Part shown: positions 1-10,353 of the stretch, piece after piece
Position numbering within the stretch: position 1 is the first letter of the stretch
How the letters are laid out: each line of letters starts with the position of its first letter
Assembly: GCA_903632075.3 (NCBI GenBank)
Contig: CAHIKZ030000835.1
Location: 1,536,501 to 1,600,500 of the forward strand
Direction of reading: 5' to 3'
DNA length: 64,000 nt
DNA from: Acanthosepion pharaonis
Lineage: Eukaryota > Mollusca > Cephalopoda > Sepiida > Sepiidae
Translations under genes and position numbers: made by a program
Notes under the pieces: generated by a model
The model's input: the letters and a program-made list of their open reading frames with translations, nothing else
Database searches by the model: none
Told to the model about the DNA's origin: nothing

Positions 1-539
1 AGACTTCACTTTCAAAACGTGAAACGAAAAATGAATTTAAAATTTACACTTTTGACGGGCAGTATTAAGCTTATATAAGTTGCCATAGAAGGTGGTGAGG
101 AATGGTGTGAGAGACATGGTCGAGTTTAGAGAGGGAAAGGAGAATTTTAAAATTTATTTTTATATTTCTTTTTATTATAATACTTAATATTGAGGAAGGA
201 GAGGGTAAGGATCAGCCATTGACCTATTTAATCGTTTAACTCAACAGAAATGATATGGAAAAAGGAAAAGGAGAAAAAAAGGGAAAAAGAAAAAAAAGGG
301 GAAGTAAAGAGAAAAGAGATGTACGTAGGGTTTTTGGAAGAAGAAGAGGGGTAGTATAGCTTTAGTAATTTAGATAAAAACAGATTTTAACGTTTGATAG
401 TAATTTAAATGTTTAAAAACTCTACAAAAAAATTAATGCTTGTTAGCAATTTAAATATTCAACTTCTCCACAAATAAATTAGAGATTTAATATAAGTCGA
501 ATACGATATTAATAAACAACAATAATAATAAATAAAAAA

Positions 540-540
<1 letters not shown>
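1..540. other. AT-rich intronic or flanking DNA, no gene seen
   Basis: Low-complexity sequence with purine runs (about 240-330) and A+T-rich stretches. I see no exon-like open frame, RNA gene or recognisable transposon domain. It lies upstream of the first recognised dynein exon and is probably intron. Confidence 0.5.

Positions 541-597
<57 letters not shown>
541..597. repeat. (TA)n microsatellite
   Basis: Uninterrupted TA dinucleotide array of about 57 bp. It directly precedes a dispersed repeat that begins GAGAGACATTC near 602; the 17603 copy of the same repeat is also preceded by a TA array. Confidence 0.95.
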
Positions 598-601
<4 letters not shown>

Positions 602-602
<1 letters not shown>

Positions 603-1470
603 AGAGACATTCAAATGTTTGTGGAAAAGAATGTTATAAAAATATTTTGCCATTTGTTTGCAGCAAAATAAACTTGCTCTTACGTGTTATAAATCTGGGA
701 ACCGGAAGTATTTCGATGACGTAATAGATTGAATTTTTACGAGGCTTTAAACACAAGCTTCATTAGAGCAGCACGAATCCTGTTCAAATTGAAGCATGAA
801 CTGAGATCAGATTTAGGCTAAAACTTGATATAGTTTCTTTGGGAAAAGTTTAGGGAGACAATTCCACCCACCTCCACCAAAAAACAAACAAACAAAAAAA
901 AAACAGCAATTTACAAATGGTTAACTCGTTTCAAAGAAGAACGAGGCTGAGTCGAATATGACGAACAGATCTGTAAAAATTTCAATATCAGTTTATGAGG
1001 AAAAAAATCGATGCTGTTCGAGATTTAATTGAGGGTGACCGACCATTAGCAGTAGAAATAATAGCTAAAATCCTAGTCATGTCAGCTGGTTCAACCCACA
1101 CAGTTTTATCTGAAAAATTAGAATTGAGCCCCAGTTTCTGTTCGTTGAGTACCAAAACTGTTTTACCGAGATCATTAACAAACCAAAGCAGAGCATTTAG
1201 TGGTAATGTTAACCAAGGGAGGGTTAAATAATTTATGTCTTTCTGAGACGAATTGTAACTGGAAATGGTATATAGATTTACTAAAACGATGTCCAGTCAA
1301 AGTAATGGTTATGTCCAAAGGTCGTAAGCAAAAGTTATCTCAAAAATTAGAACTGAGCCAGGTTTTTCCATTATCTTTACGGTTTTCCGTTTTATAGGAT
1401 TAAAGGTTTATAGATTTACCAAAACGATGCCCAGTCAAAGTAATGGTTATGTCCAAAGTTGTTAAGTAAA
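602..1470 (+). mobile_element. Dispersed repeat R1, copy 1, with mariner-type HTH remnant
   Basis: This block recurs at about 11740-12835 and 17603-18128. Shared landmarks are TTTGTGGAAAAGAATGTTAT, GCAGCACGAATCCTGTT and a stretch reading EEK(I)DAVRDLIEGDRPL with AKILVMSAGSTHTVLSEKL (about 993-1120). The last part resembles the N-terminal helix-turn-helix of mariner transposases (pattern LIxxDRxL...IAxxLxxSxGSxHxILxEKL). The catalytic domain is absent and stops interrupt the frame, so this is a dead fragment. A second piece with MSKGRKQKLSQKLELSQ follows at 1310-1400 and is also shared with the 12.7 kb copy. The family assignment is inferred from the HTH alone. Confidence 0.6.
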
Positions 1471-1522
1471 AGTAAGATGGTCTGGAGGAAGTCTTTCGAA
1501 GACAGTTTTTCCGAACTCGTGG

Positions 1523-1524
<2 letters not shown>

Positions 1525-1579
<55 letters not shown>

Positions 1580-1743
1580 CGTTTATATATAAATATATCA
1601 ACCGTTTAAACATATAAGTCCATACTGATTATATTTTACATATCTATGCATATATTACATGATTATATTTCCAATAAATCTATAATAAAAAACATATTTG
1701 TTTATCTCCTTTATATAATATATATAATACATATAAATATATA

Positions 1744-1796
<53 letters not shown>

Positions 1797-1891
1797 TTAC
1801 GATATATATTTTTTTATACATCAAGAACAGTATTGAGGAAATTCTAAGCCAAAATGGATAAAAATGCGTTAGGATTTCATCTTTCAAATTT

Positions 1892-1965
<74 letters not shown>
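1525..1965. repeat. Cluster of (TA)n and (CT)n microsatellites
   Basis: Three TA arrays (about 1525-1577, 1751-1791, 1925-1965) and one CT array (about 1903-1924) separated by AT-rich sequence. Open frames here are only poly-Ile/Tyr readings of the TA arrays. Confidence 0.95.
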
Positions 1966-1968
<3 letters not shown>

Positions 1969-2009
1969 TAAAAAAAAAAAATATAAATAAATAAAATATT
2001 CATTGAGCC

Positions 2010-2425
2010 TGACAGAAACCCTAACAGAATGCATTGGGACTCATCAGCAGTGTGCATCCGTTAGGTTGTCAAGCAAACATCATACCAACTGTTCTAATGG
2101 GCGTCGGAGACGAAGAGATTGCAAATCAGATTCAATATAGCACCGCTCGCTCACATATTCCGTGGAGGAACCATACTGCGTTCTTTGGAAACATAGGACT
2201 GTGCCCTCTGGAGCCACGACTACTCTCACCAAGCCGCTCACTCTTGAGCATTAGAAGCCGGTTCAAGCGATGATATGCACAGATAGAAATTATTAGGAGG
2301 ATTTGATAATTATATTTAATTAATTCATCGAGTCTGATAGAAACCCCGACAGAATGCAGAAAGCACCGTTTCGTCCTATATTTGGGACTCATCAGCAGTG
2401 CGCATCCACTACCGAGAATTGAAAC
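2010..2425 (-). repeat. Two-unit repeat carrying hammerhead-like motif
   Basis: Two related units, read on the minus strand, share GCATCC-type flanks, a CACTGCTGATGAGTCCCAA block and a TTTCTRTCAGRCTC block. One unit spans about 2320-2425 and keeps the complete hammerhead core. The other, about 2010-2060, has lost the GAAAC half. The spacer of about 260 bp has no recognised coding content. Tandem or paired units with hammerhead motifs are typical of ribozyme-bearing short repeats and retrozymes in animals; the family here is not identified. Confidence 0.65.
2345..2400 (-). ncRNA. Hammerhead ribozyme-like motif (best in window)
   Basis: On the minus strand CTGATGA (2389-2395) is followed by stem II GTCC/GGAC closed by the canonical G-C pair, with loop CAAATATA, then GAAAC (2368-2372). 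Stem III can form as CGG-TGC / GCA-CTG around TTTCT with a two-base bulge, leading to a GTC cleavage triplet (2348-2350). These are all the invariant core residues of a hammerhead. Stem I is poorly paired in this copy, so self-cleavage is doubtful. The motif is antisense to the dynein gene, so it is not in the sense pre-mRNA. Confidence 0.7.
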
Positions 2426-2446
2426 CATTGAATATTTTTATATATA

Positions 2447-2945
2447 ATAATAATAGCTGGCTACTCGTCTTCGAGGATATCCGTCTACTAGGGCGGCTAG
2501 ACAATCTTATTGCCGACGCCTGCTCAGGCACATTTGGCTTTGATCAACACCCACAGAGCACACCTGTGGTTTATACTGCAGCTATGCTGAGCAGACCTTA
2601 GTTACAGTTTCTGGGAGAGAGCGTGTTATCTAGCATGATCAACAATTTGAGCAAGGCCAGCACATTTAAGTCCTCGGCCACGATGACTTGTGGCTTCATG
2701 CTATCACAGCTATCGACGGTCCACAAGAGTTCCTTCTAGCCAATTTCACTCACAAGGCTTAGATCAACCCGTGGCATTTTTCAGACACTTTCTAAAGGTG
2801 ACGCACACTGGGATCGACCTCGATCCATTCCGATAACATAAGGAAGTCACCTTCCTGACAAATCGACCTTGGTGAGATTCGAACCCGGGTCTCATGGTCA
2901 GAAAGCGAACGTTCTAACCAAGCGTGTGTCACGTATAGCACTTAA
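2447..2945 (-). mobile_element. tRNA-headed SINE, family S2
   Basis: Read on the minus strand it begins near 2940 with a tRNA-like head. An A-box-like TTAGAACGTTCGC is followed by a B-box-like GGGTTCGAATC, within a CATGAGACCCGGG context. The body ends near 2447 with CGAAGACGAGTAGCCAGC. The 31038-31447 plus-strand copy matches along its whole length, which defines a unit of roughly 400-500 bp. Head boxes plus matched full-length copies support a Pol III SINE. Cephalopods are known to carry tRNA-derived SINEs, but I cannot name the family. Confidence 0.75.
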
Positions 2946-3124
2946 CTGAAAGAGTCAAGAGTTTTTTAGGTGAGGAAGTTGTGGAGAGACATGTTCGCCT
3001 AACAGTGTATCACTTATGGCACTGAACTTTGGAAGGTTCCTTTAATTCCTACGCAACACTCGAATAAATTTTCATTAAATTTTGCATTTATAAGATTTAA
3101 AAAGTTACGCATATTTTTCCTTGC

Positions 3125-3300
3125 TGTTATACATTATGAGGAAGATCGGCTTGGAAAATTTAATACGCATAGGTATGTCAAATCATTTAATGTCGAGGTA
3201 GGTATAAGGAGGCATAGTAAACACTCAAACATTGCTTATAAAGGACAGGACGTTGTGGAGCATCATGATCATTCATGCCCTGAAGGGACAAGGTACATCT
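3125..3300 (+). mobile_element. LINE remnant, C-terminal MRK-GLENL type (family L1x)
   Basis: Reads MRKIGLENLIRIGM near 3135 and later LWSIMIIHALKGQGT near 3255. The same pair of landmarks (MRKEGLENLILTGQIEG; LWRSMIASVLKGHST) closes the better LINE copy at 24790-25880. It is a badly truncated 3' fragment with stops. Confidence 0.6.
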
Positions 3301-3339
3301 CAACAGAATCTATCTTTGCATTGAAAATTGATGCTACAT

Positions 3340-3772
3340 CCGGCATTGTACCCCTGCTATAGATCTAGAGTTTCTTGACAAAATCTGCAAGCCTAATCTG
3401 GCATCTCGTCTTCAACCACTTTTCTTTGCGTTTTCTATAAATATTTTCCATGGCATGTCTCTTCTTTGGTACTACGACAACATGAATTTAAGCTTAGTAC
3501 TAGATTGGCAGCTAGCTCTCGTCATTTTATTGTTGAAATAGCTAGAAGTAGCCGTAAATTCTATTGTAATAGCTTCCTCTCGTAATACTCAACTCTGTAA
3601 CTGTTTTCCACATTGCTGTTTTCCAGTCAACTACAATCTTTAGAAAATTAAATATAACTTCAATCGCCATCTTTTGAAACCTCATTTTGAAACCTGTTCT
3701 CTTATTGTCATTTCTCCTCGGTAATCGTTTGTGCCTTAGAGGCTTTATCGCCTTGCTTGGCGTAAAATTTCC
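3340..3772 (+). mobile_element. LINE remnant, RT C-terminal tail (family L2x)
   Basis: A decayed version of the C-terminal region seen at 40930-41795. It has ASRLQPLF-like, FHxN/M-like and RSHHF-like stretches, then the diagnostic 3' tail GTGCCTTAGAGGCTTTATCG with CCTTGCTTGGCGT. The same tail (CTTGCGTCTTAGTGGC...TTGGGGTGAAATG) occurs at about 39980, 41745 and 46855, and in reverse at 62341. 5'-truncated copies with a shared tail are expected for LINE insertion by target-primed reverse transcription. Confidence 0.6.
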
Positions 3773-3905
3773 TCTTCAGCTGTAAGAAAACGGTCCAGCC
3801 TTCACTGCAATACAGGGGGATAGATATGGCTTCGCAGTTCCTTACTCTTATCTTAGTTTCTAACGAAGTTTTCCTGTTTCTTGCCGCTTTGCTTAGTTTT
3901 GAGGT
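3770..3905 (-). mobile_element. LINE remnant, antisense (family L1x)
   Basis: On the minus strand it reads KAARNRKTSLETKIRVRNCE followed by a CSEGWT-like segment. This matches the region just after the RT catalytic core in family L1x (compare NRKISLETQEKFLNRY at 18500 minus and LLYQSECWTII at 25200 plus). Only about 45 codons survive. Confidence 0.55.
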
Positions 3906-4009
3906 GGCGTTTATGCTATACCAATGCACCATCGGTTTTCTCTGTTACATTTATCGGATTACGGCCATTTCACCTTGAAATGCTCGAAAGGCATGTGCTA
4001 CATTTTGCA

Positions 4010-4150
4010 GGTTGTGTAATCTGTAACGGCTCGAAATTGGAAATCGGAGAGTTTCAATTCCAGCCGGGTTCGTTATATTCAATTACGCACAAATACTCTT
4101 GGGGAAGCATGAATCCACCTCTTCACTATCTCCCCCCCCCAGTTATGGGT
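4010..4150 (+). mobile_element. SINE fragment, family S1
   Basis: Contains TTCAATTCCAGCCGGGTTCG, then ACGCACAAATACTCTTGGGG and a CAGTTATGGGTTAAT end. These are body landmarks shared with the S1 SINEs at 22583, 45953 and 23697-24110. The tRNA-like head is not intact. A run of nine C occurs near 4132. Confidence 0.5.
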
Positions 4151-4486
4151 TAATTAGTAGAATTTGTATCAGTAAAATCTTTATCCCCCAAATAATTCTT
4201 ACAATCTAAAAATATCTTCTGGCTTTAAATAACTTGCAAAAGGTTGATAAAACGTAAAAAAACAAATCAATGTTACATTTTCCGTCGTTTGTAACTACAC
4301 TACCCTGATATTTACATTTCTGAATCTACTCGATTTCGATGTTTCCAATTTGAAGCTTTTGACTGTTTCTCTTGTATTCTTACAGTTAGCAGCTAGTTCT
4401 TTCCTTTCACTTTCTATGTGTAGGATTACTTGCAATTTTCAATACACACATAAGGAATATGAAAACAATATCCTATTTCATTAAAG

Positions 4487-4692
4487 GTTTGACGAAATTA
4501 GTTGAAGCCGCTGAGTCTGTGAATGTACTGTCCAAAGAATTGGTTGTTAAAGAGAAAGAACTGGAAGTAGCCTCTCAGAAAGCAGACGAGGTTTTGGCAC
4601 AGGTGACCGTCAAGGCAAAAGCGGCGGAAAAAGTGAAGGCCCAAGTCCAGCTGGTCAAAGACAAGGCTCAAGCGATTGTTGATGCTATCACT
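4487..4692 (+). CDS. DNAH8: Dynein heavy chain exon 1 of window: stalk coiled coil 1
   Basis: Encodes about 69 residues running from GLTKLVEAAESV through KEKELEVASQKADEVLAQV to KDKAQAIVDAIT. This is a charged heptad-type helix, the outgoing arm (CC1) of the antiparallel stalk that joins the AAA ring to the microtubule-binding tip. The donor GTAAGT at 4693 is at a codon boundary. The acceptor is taken as the AG at 4485-4486, which leaves two bases of a split Gly codon. The polypyrimidine tract is weak, so the start is less certain than the end. The open frame continues past the donor into AT-rich intron without similarity. Confidence 0.93.
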
Positions 4693-5029
4693 GTAAGTAT
4701 GCCTTTTACTTACCTAAAACTGTTGTCACTTTACAGTGCATTATATATACTTCTTATTACTATAAGTGTCTATACCTCACTGGCTTTTGCCGAGAAATTT
4801 GAAATTAATATTTGTGGTTGATTTTGTTTATCGGAATATCAAACTCTATGCTTTACTGTAATTACCCATGTATAATACGCCTTCATCTATAATACGCACA
4901 CTTAAAATTGTGACGAAAGTGTGGGAAAATGCTTCTACTCACGCATAATACGCACCCCTTGCTTGGTAATGAAACCTTATAAATTGCACCTGTCCAATTT
5001 CATTACGGCCAGTCACTATCTCAGAGAAG

Positions 5030-5300
5030 TTCGCTGGATTCCTTCAGTCTTTTCTACAAGTATTTTAATGGCAACTGCTGCGACGAGCTATTTTCACTGG
5101 TACCCCAACTGCACGAATTTAAGTGTGCTACTAGGTTGACAGTTCGGTCCCACCCTTTCACTGTCGAAACGGTTAAATGTAGCCGTCTCTTCTACTCCAA
5201 CAGCTTCTTCTCTCACACTTCCCGACAGTGGAACTCCCGTCCTATCACTTGCTTCCCTAATAGCTATAATCTTCAAATATTATATGATTCATTGTAATCT
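5030..5300 (+). mobile_element. LINE remnant, family L2x C-terminus
   Basis: In shifting frames it reads VFSTSILMATAATSYFHW, then RSHPFTVETVKCSRLF- and RQWNSRPITCFPNSYNLQ-like stretches. These match, segment by segment, the C-terminal part of the L2x LINE at 41400-41690. Frameshifted and 5'-truncated. A (CT)n tract (5301-5344) follows directly. Confidence 0.65.
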
Positions 5301-5344
5301 CCCTCTCCCTCTCTTTCTTTCTCTCTCTCTCTCTCTCTCTCTCT

Positions 5345-6040
5345 ATGGATATAGGTTTGAGACACTGGGTTTCACGCTTTTGCGATCATCAAACATCATA
5401 TGTTAGCTATATCACTGATATTAAGCACTTTCCGAAAACTACCGCGCAAATACGATAAATAGATAGATTAGTGAAGTTAATATAAAATGGCGAAATCCCT
5501 TCACAAACAAAATTTTAAAGGTGCATTAACCTACAAATATTGACTATGAATGTTATGATCTTCGTTTTTAAAAATTATAAGTTGTATAAGGTTTTTCTTT
5601 AATACATAAGTACTTTCAACTGTACATTCAGTCATCTTCAGGCATAGAAATTATTTTGTTTTTAGTAAAATCCAGGTAACATCCGAGACAAAAAATTAAA
5701 TGCGAATGGAAATATGTTTTTTTTTTTTAAATGTGTTATTGTTAACGGATACAAACTTTTGGAGCGTGCAGTTGCGTGTTTGAAAATTTAAGAGAGTTCG
5801 TCTTTTTACTAATATGGCAATTTGAGATTTTTTTTAATTATATATAATAAGAGCTTTTTTCATTGTCACAATCATATTCTCGAAGAGTATATTGTGTATT
5901 GGGAAATCAACTCTATATAGAATTAATTCTGAACATTGGATAGATGTTGACCTCAGTGTCCACTTTTATATTTACATATGCTCTATTCCTGATACTGAGG
6001 ACTTTAACACATAAACATATCAGACTTTAAAACTATATTT
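5345..6040. other. Intron with no gene recognised
   Basis: AT-rich. A GCACTTTCCGAAAACTACCGCGCAAATACG stretch split as GCACTTTCC and TACCGCGCA (about 5423-5452) recurs in variant form at 29890-29915 and 60640-60665, so it marks a dispersed repeat edge. Otherwise I see no coding or RNA signal. Confidence 0.4.
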
Positions 6041-6506
6041 TGATCATATATGTTTCATTAAAGACGACTAACAAGTTACTGCGTTTAATTTTTTTTTTTT
6101 TTTTAAGTTAGTCTAAGTTTTTTTTTCTCTTTTCTGGACATAAATAAAAATTAAGCATGGCTAATAAAAAATGAAAAGCCAACACGCGAACACGGTCACA
6201 ATGTGCTTACTATTTTTTGAAAAAAAAAAAAATCCATGAATCTAGATACATACATAAAAATTTACACATTCAGTTAGAATTAAAAACAAACAAACAAATC
6301 ATTCTTGATAATGGTTAAAAGAATAGCCGAAAGCGCTCGGGCATGCAAAACATTCGACAATTTTTACACACTTTATGTCCAGAAAAGGAAAAAAAAAACT
6401 ATTACAAACACAAGAAAAATTAAATAAAATCTTTAACACAGTATTATGTCATACGTCTTTAATGAAACTTGTATAAAAGAGTACTTGCTGCCTAAATACA
6501 CAATAT
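6040..6506. repeat. Inverted repeat with hammerhead-derived-looking arm
   Basis: Left arm (about 6050-6145, GTTTCATTAAAGACG...TTTAATT) is the reverse complement of the right arm (about 6385-6478, ...ACGTCTTTAATGAAAC), with about 240 bp between. The spacer has CTTGATAATGG then AATAGCCGAAAGCGCTCGG at 6303-6341. The same motif pair occurs at 58769-58805 and, in reverse, at 18801-18835. The right side ends in a LLPKYT reading next to a TA-rich end, as at 11600 and 18650 (minus). Inverted pairs of short terminal pieces are common in Penelope-like elements; that identity is inferred. Confidence 0.55.
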
Positions 6507-6508
6507 AT

Positions 6509-8042
6509 AAGGTGTATTAAAATACTTCTACAAGCTTTAGGGGCCAGTTCCTCAAACCAAAACATGAACAAAAGCCCAGCAAATCCTCCATTTTTGAATT
6601 ATTAAGTTTAAAGTTTATCGTAGATGCTGTTAAATGTAAAATCCAAGATACGAGCTAAAATCTTACCAACTTTGAGGCAGGTTGTTGACACCAAAAAAAG
6701 GTCAAATGTCCTTATAAACATATGTGCAGAAGGCCGTCGTTGTGCCTCAACACTGCAACTTAGAACAAATGTTCAAAATATCCTCCGATTGCTTCTACAC
6801 ACGCATGCACCCGTCGGATCATTGACTGGTGGACGTTTTCAAATACTCCCACAAGGGGTCGAATGGTTTCTCAGTCACCGATGACACGTTGATCAAGTGT
6901 CTCTGCATTATTAATGTCTGCTGCATAAGCCAGTTTTTGTAGGTGACCCCACAGATAAAACCCCAAAGGACTGAGGTCATGGAAACATGCAGGTCATGGA
7001 ACCAGTCCTCCCCTGACTATCCATCTTTCATGGTAGATGTCAGCCAGCGTGAATAAAATGTGCTGGAGCCCCACCATGCATGACCCACGTGCGTATTCGT
7101 ACTAGCAGGGGTACATCCTCTAGCAGGTCTGTAAGTGTGTACGAAATAAAGTTTTTGTAGACGTCTCCTGTAAGATCTGCTGCGAGAACACATGGACCTA
7201 CCAGACAGTCACCTACAATTCCAGACCACACATTAATCGTAAACTGATGCTGGTGCCTAGACTGTATTCTACCATGGGGATTCTGATCCACCTACAAATG
7301 TTGGTTGTGTAAGTTTGTTATTCCATCTCTTCCAAATGTTGCCTCATCCGTAAACAAGACTGAAGATACAAGCAAAAGTTCTCCAGTGGTGATTGATCAG
7401 AGAGCGAAGACCTTGCACACGTTGTAAATAATACAAATAAAGGAGCTGCTCTTGAAGTACCCTCCATGCGGTACTATAAGCCTGTAAAATGTGTTTTTCG
7501 TGGTCAGGCTTACGAGCGGATCTCGGTCTTCCTCGATTCATAGATTGTTGTGTCACGGATCCTATGTAAGCAAAGCGACGATAAACAGCAGCAAAGGTTG
7601 GATGATTCGGCTGCCTTCGGTCTGGAAACGCAGCCTGATACAGTCGTGCAGCCTCGCGTCCATTACTATTCGCGCTGCTTTATGTAAAAACCATACAGTC
7701 ATGCAGCCTCGCGTCCATTACCATTTGCGCTGATTTATGTAAAAATTATATCAGCCTGCTTCCGATATACATATCCTAGCATTGTTAAACAGAACACTTC
7801 TCAGTTATCTCACTGCTACACCCGTTAAACATTGAAGACAAACTAGCTACAAATGAATGACAAATGTAACCTAGTCTACATATCAACACAGCACAATCCA
7901 CCGTAAATTTTCTTTCAGCTTAATAACTCAGAAACGAAGGGTTTACAAAAAAATATGTTTATATAGACTTTGGTCCTTGTTTGGGGGGGGGGTGAGAGAC
8001 AAGCCCCCAAATTTTGTAAAAATATTTTTGATACATCCTGTA
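6509..8042 (-). mobile_element. Tc1/mariner-like DNA transposon, degenerate
   Basis: Imperfect terminal inverted repeats of about 35 bp face each other: GGTGTATTAAAATACTTCTA near 6509 and the complement of TTTTGATACATCC near 8038. Between them on the minus strand is a transposase remnant. A segment near 7290-7040 reads MDQNPHGRIQSRHQHQFTIN, then WSGIVGDCLVGPCVLAADLT and GGAPAHF. This is the catalytic-domain style in which the second acidic residue normally lies in a HDGAPAHF motif; here the D is G. An upstream piece near 7556-7344 (MTQQSMNRGRPRSARK) belongs to the same reading with frameshifts. A related internally deleted copy is at 29586-29840. Confidence 0.75.
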
Positions 8043-8049
8043 CATATAT

Positions 8050-8980
8050 AAAAGTGAACATTGAAGTCAGCACGCTGAAAAGCGGAAGATGATAGTACTA
8101 AACGCAAAAGAAAATGCAGAATTCAGTACCTAAATTTGAAGAGAAATTATTTTAATAATATAAATAAGAATGAAATAAATTAAATATTTGTGGAGTGAGT
8201 AGCTATGGTCAAATGCAAAATAAAGAACAGAAATGTCCAACAAACAGAATTAACAAAGTTTGCAATAAAAAGAAACAGGAAAAAAAATGAAATTATCTCA
8301 AGGAAATATTATAAGCAAGTCAAAGTGAAAGATGTCCACAAACTAAGAATTGTCATCGACACACAAAAGCAATTTCGGACAAGCGAACGTAGGTTTCTTA
8401 TTCTAGACAAGGCAGATCGAAACTAAGGTTATTTACCTCGCCTCTCTACAAGGCAGAATGTGACACAAGGTCGTTTTTTTACGTGAGACAATTCCGTGTC
8501 CGTAGAATTGGGCAAAAATTCCCCATCGACCCTGCATACACGGGGTCGGGCCTGTCTACCTCCCCAGACTTGACTTTGCCCCACGGCATATCCTCGTCTG
8601 GGTTCTTCTCTGTCCGAAGTTAGAGAGTTCGACAAGACAGGCTGAACCGCCTGAAACGGCAGATCGGAATTGAGTCATATCAAACTTCAAACCAGCCTAT
8701 TTTATTGGATAAGAAAAAAGTCCCAGCATGCATTTGTGTGCTGTTGCCTATAAAAAGGGAGGAGAAGTGTTCTGCAGTCATTCCCAACGATTTAAATCAA
8801 CAATATTAAATTTAGTACTACTATTAGTTATTAAATAAAGTACATATTACAGTTATTAACAGTTATGGTCAAAAAATAAATTAAATATTAATTCTAGTAG
8901 TAGTAATAGTCATTTAATTAATTATTAAATCTTGTAGTTATTAATTAAATTAAATATCGCATTTAGTATTTGTAATAGTT
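8050..8980 (+). other. Orphan small ORF and LTR-like promoter region, unresolved
   Basis: A 73-codon open frame (8205-8426, MVKCKIKNRNVQQTELTKFA start) is Lys-rich and unlike anything I recognise; it may be chance. Downstream, GC-richer DNA (8434-8800) carries a TATA-like CCTATAAAAAGGGAGG at 8747-8762. That arrangement could be the promoter of a solo LTR. I find no clear TG/CA ends, target duplication or partner copy, so this stays a suggestion. Confidence 0.25.
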
Positions 8981-9246
8981 ATTATATTAATCCATCCCCC
9001 TTCCCAACATCTACGGTTTGAATAGCAGAGCAGATAGGGTCAAATAGCCTTGATTGGCAACCAGTCTACCACAAAAAGATTTTTGGATAAATAGTTACGA
9101 ACAAAGGTAGATGAATAGATATGAAATATCCACCATAGTGGATAGGCGTTTAAGATTTACAAATAATTGGATTCGTTAGATAGAAAAGTGTAAATTTTAT
9201 CTATTTTTATTTGTTTTTTGTTAACTATTTCTTCTTTTTTCTTCAG

Positions 9247-9349
9247 GTAGACAAAGCTGTGGCGGAAGAAAAATTGGAGGCTGCCAAGCCCGCCCTTCTA
9301 GAAGCTGAATTAGCTTTACAGACTATTAAGCCAGCACACATTGCTACAG
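9247..9349 (+). CDS. DNAH8: Dynein heavy chain exon 2 of window: distal stalk CC1
   Basis: Encodes VDKAVAEEKLEAAKPALLEA then ELALQTIKPAHIAT, the conserved end of stalk coiled coil 1 leading to the microtubule-binding tip. The KLEAAKPALxEAExAL...TIKPxxIAT pattern is a hallmark of axonemal heavy chains. The acceptor is TTTTTTCTTCAG ending at 9246, and the donor GTAAAT begins at 9350 after one base of the next codon. The exon starts at a codon boundary, matching the preceding exon. It is followed by decayed tandem copies of itself. Confidence 0.95.
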
Positions 9350-10000
9350 GTAAATTCTTCCTTCTTGAATTACTTTTGTTGCTAACTACTGTGACGTGCC
9401 AAAAGTCAGGCGATAGGACTCTGTAAAGGTAATGGCATTTGAAACATCCTAGTTTCACATTATGGAAATGGCCTGCATTAGTTGTGCTCTAAAGAGAACA
9501 TGGAAACTATTAAGCCCGGTCTTCTAGAAGGTGAATTAACTTGACATACTATCCATCTAGCTCACATTGCTACAGGTGAAATACTTCCTTTTGGATTTAC
9601 TCTTGTTGTGAAAATTTGCGTTATATATACCATGACGTGCCAAAAGTCAGGTGATAGGACTATGTAAAGGTAATGGTAGTTGGTACTACCTACTTTCACA
9701 TTACTGAAATGGCCAGTATTAGTTCTCTGAGGCGAACATGGAAGCTACACTAAGCCCTGCCTTCTATAAGCTGAATTAACTTTGAAACCAGCACACATTG
9801 CTACAGGTAAAATACTTCCTTCTTGATTTACTTTTGTTGCTAACCACTGTGACGTGCCAAAAGTCAGGCGATAGGATTATGTAAAGGTAATGATAGTTGG
9901 TACCTCCTATTTTTACATTACTGAACTGGCCTATACTAGTTGTGCTCTGAGGAGAAGATGGAAGCTACTAAGCTCGCGCTTCTAGAAAAAAAACAGCTAC
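9274..10000 (+). repeat. Tandem array of decayed copies of dynein exon 2 and its 5' intron flank
   Basis: The real exon's 3' part plus about 150 bp of following intron is repeated about every 220-240 bp. Units start near 9274 (the functional exon), 9502, 9740 and 9960, the last truncated near 10000. Shared blocks are AAGCCC..CTTCTAGAAG.TGAATTA, CACATTGCTACAGGT and ACGTGCCAAAAGTCAGG. Unit 2 has an in-frame TGA after GELT. Unit 3 is frameshifted. The repeat unit begins inside the exon, so no copy carries the acceptor site. They are therefore pseudo-exons rather than alternative exons. Confidence 0.85.
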
Positions 10001-10353
10001 AGACGTGTTTATATGTCGATCTGGGTTCTTTTGTGCCATTCTGAGCTTGAAACGAGACCAATTGTTAACTCATACGTCTGGTAAAGGTCTGGTAATAAAA
10101 TTGCAATGTTCAAAACATTGATTTAAAACTGGGATCAATACAAGTGTAGAGCAATAAATATTTATTATACACTGTTACATTAGAACATGGAAATACCCAC
10201 TACAAAATTGTACATTTTGTTTCGACGTTTATAAACAACATCTCATCATGTAGCTACCATCATTGTTAATTACCTGATGAGACGTTGTTTTATTAAATGT
10301 CGAAACAAAACGTACAATTTTTGTACTAGTAACTTACATGTTCTAATGTAACA

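Noticed and set aside
459..653. Poly-Tyr/Ile open frames at this and many similar sites
   Set aside because: They are translations of (TA)n arrays with a few flanking codons; composition and lack of any conserved residue rule out genes.
9485..9990. Mutually exclusive alternative exons of the dynein gene
   Set aside because: Copies of exon 2 lack the acceptor and contain a stop or frameshift, so they cannot be spliced as in-frame alternatives.
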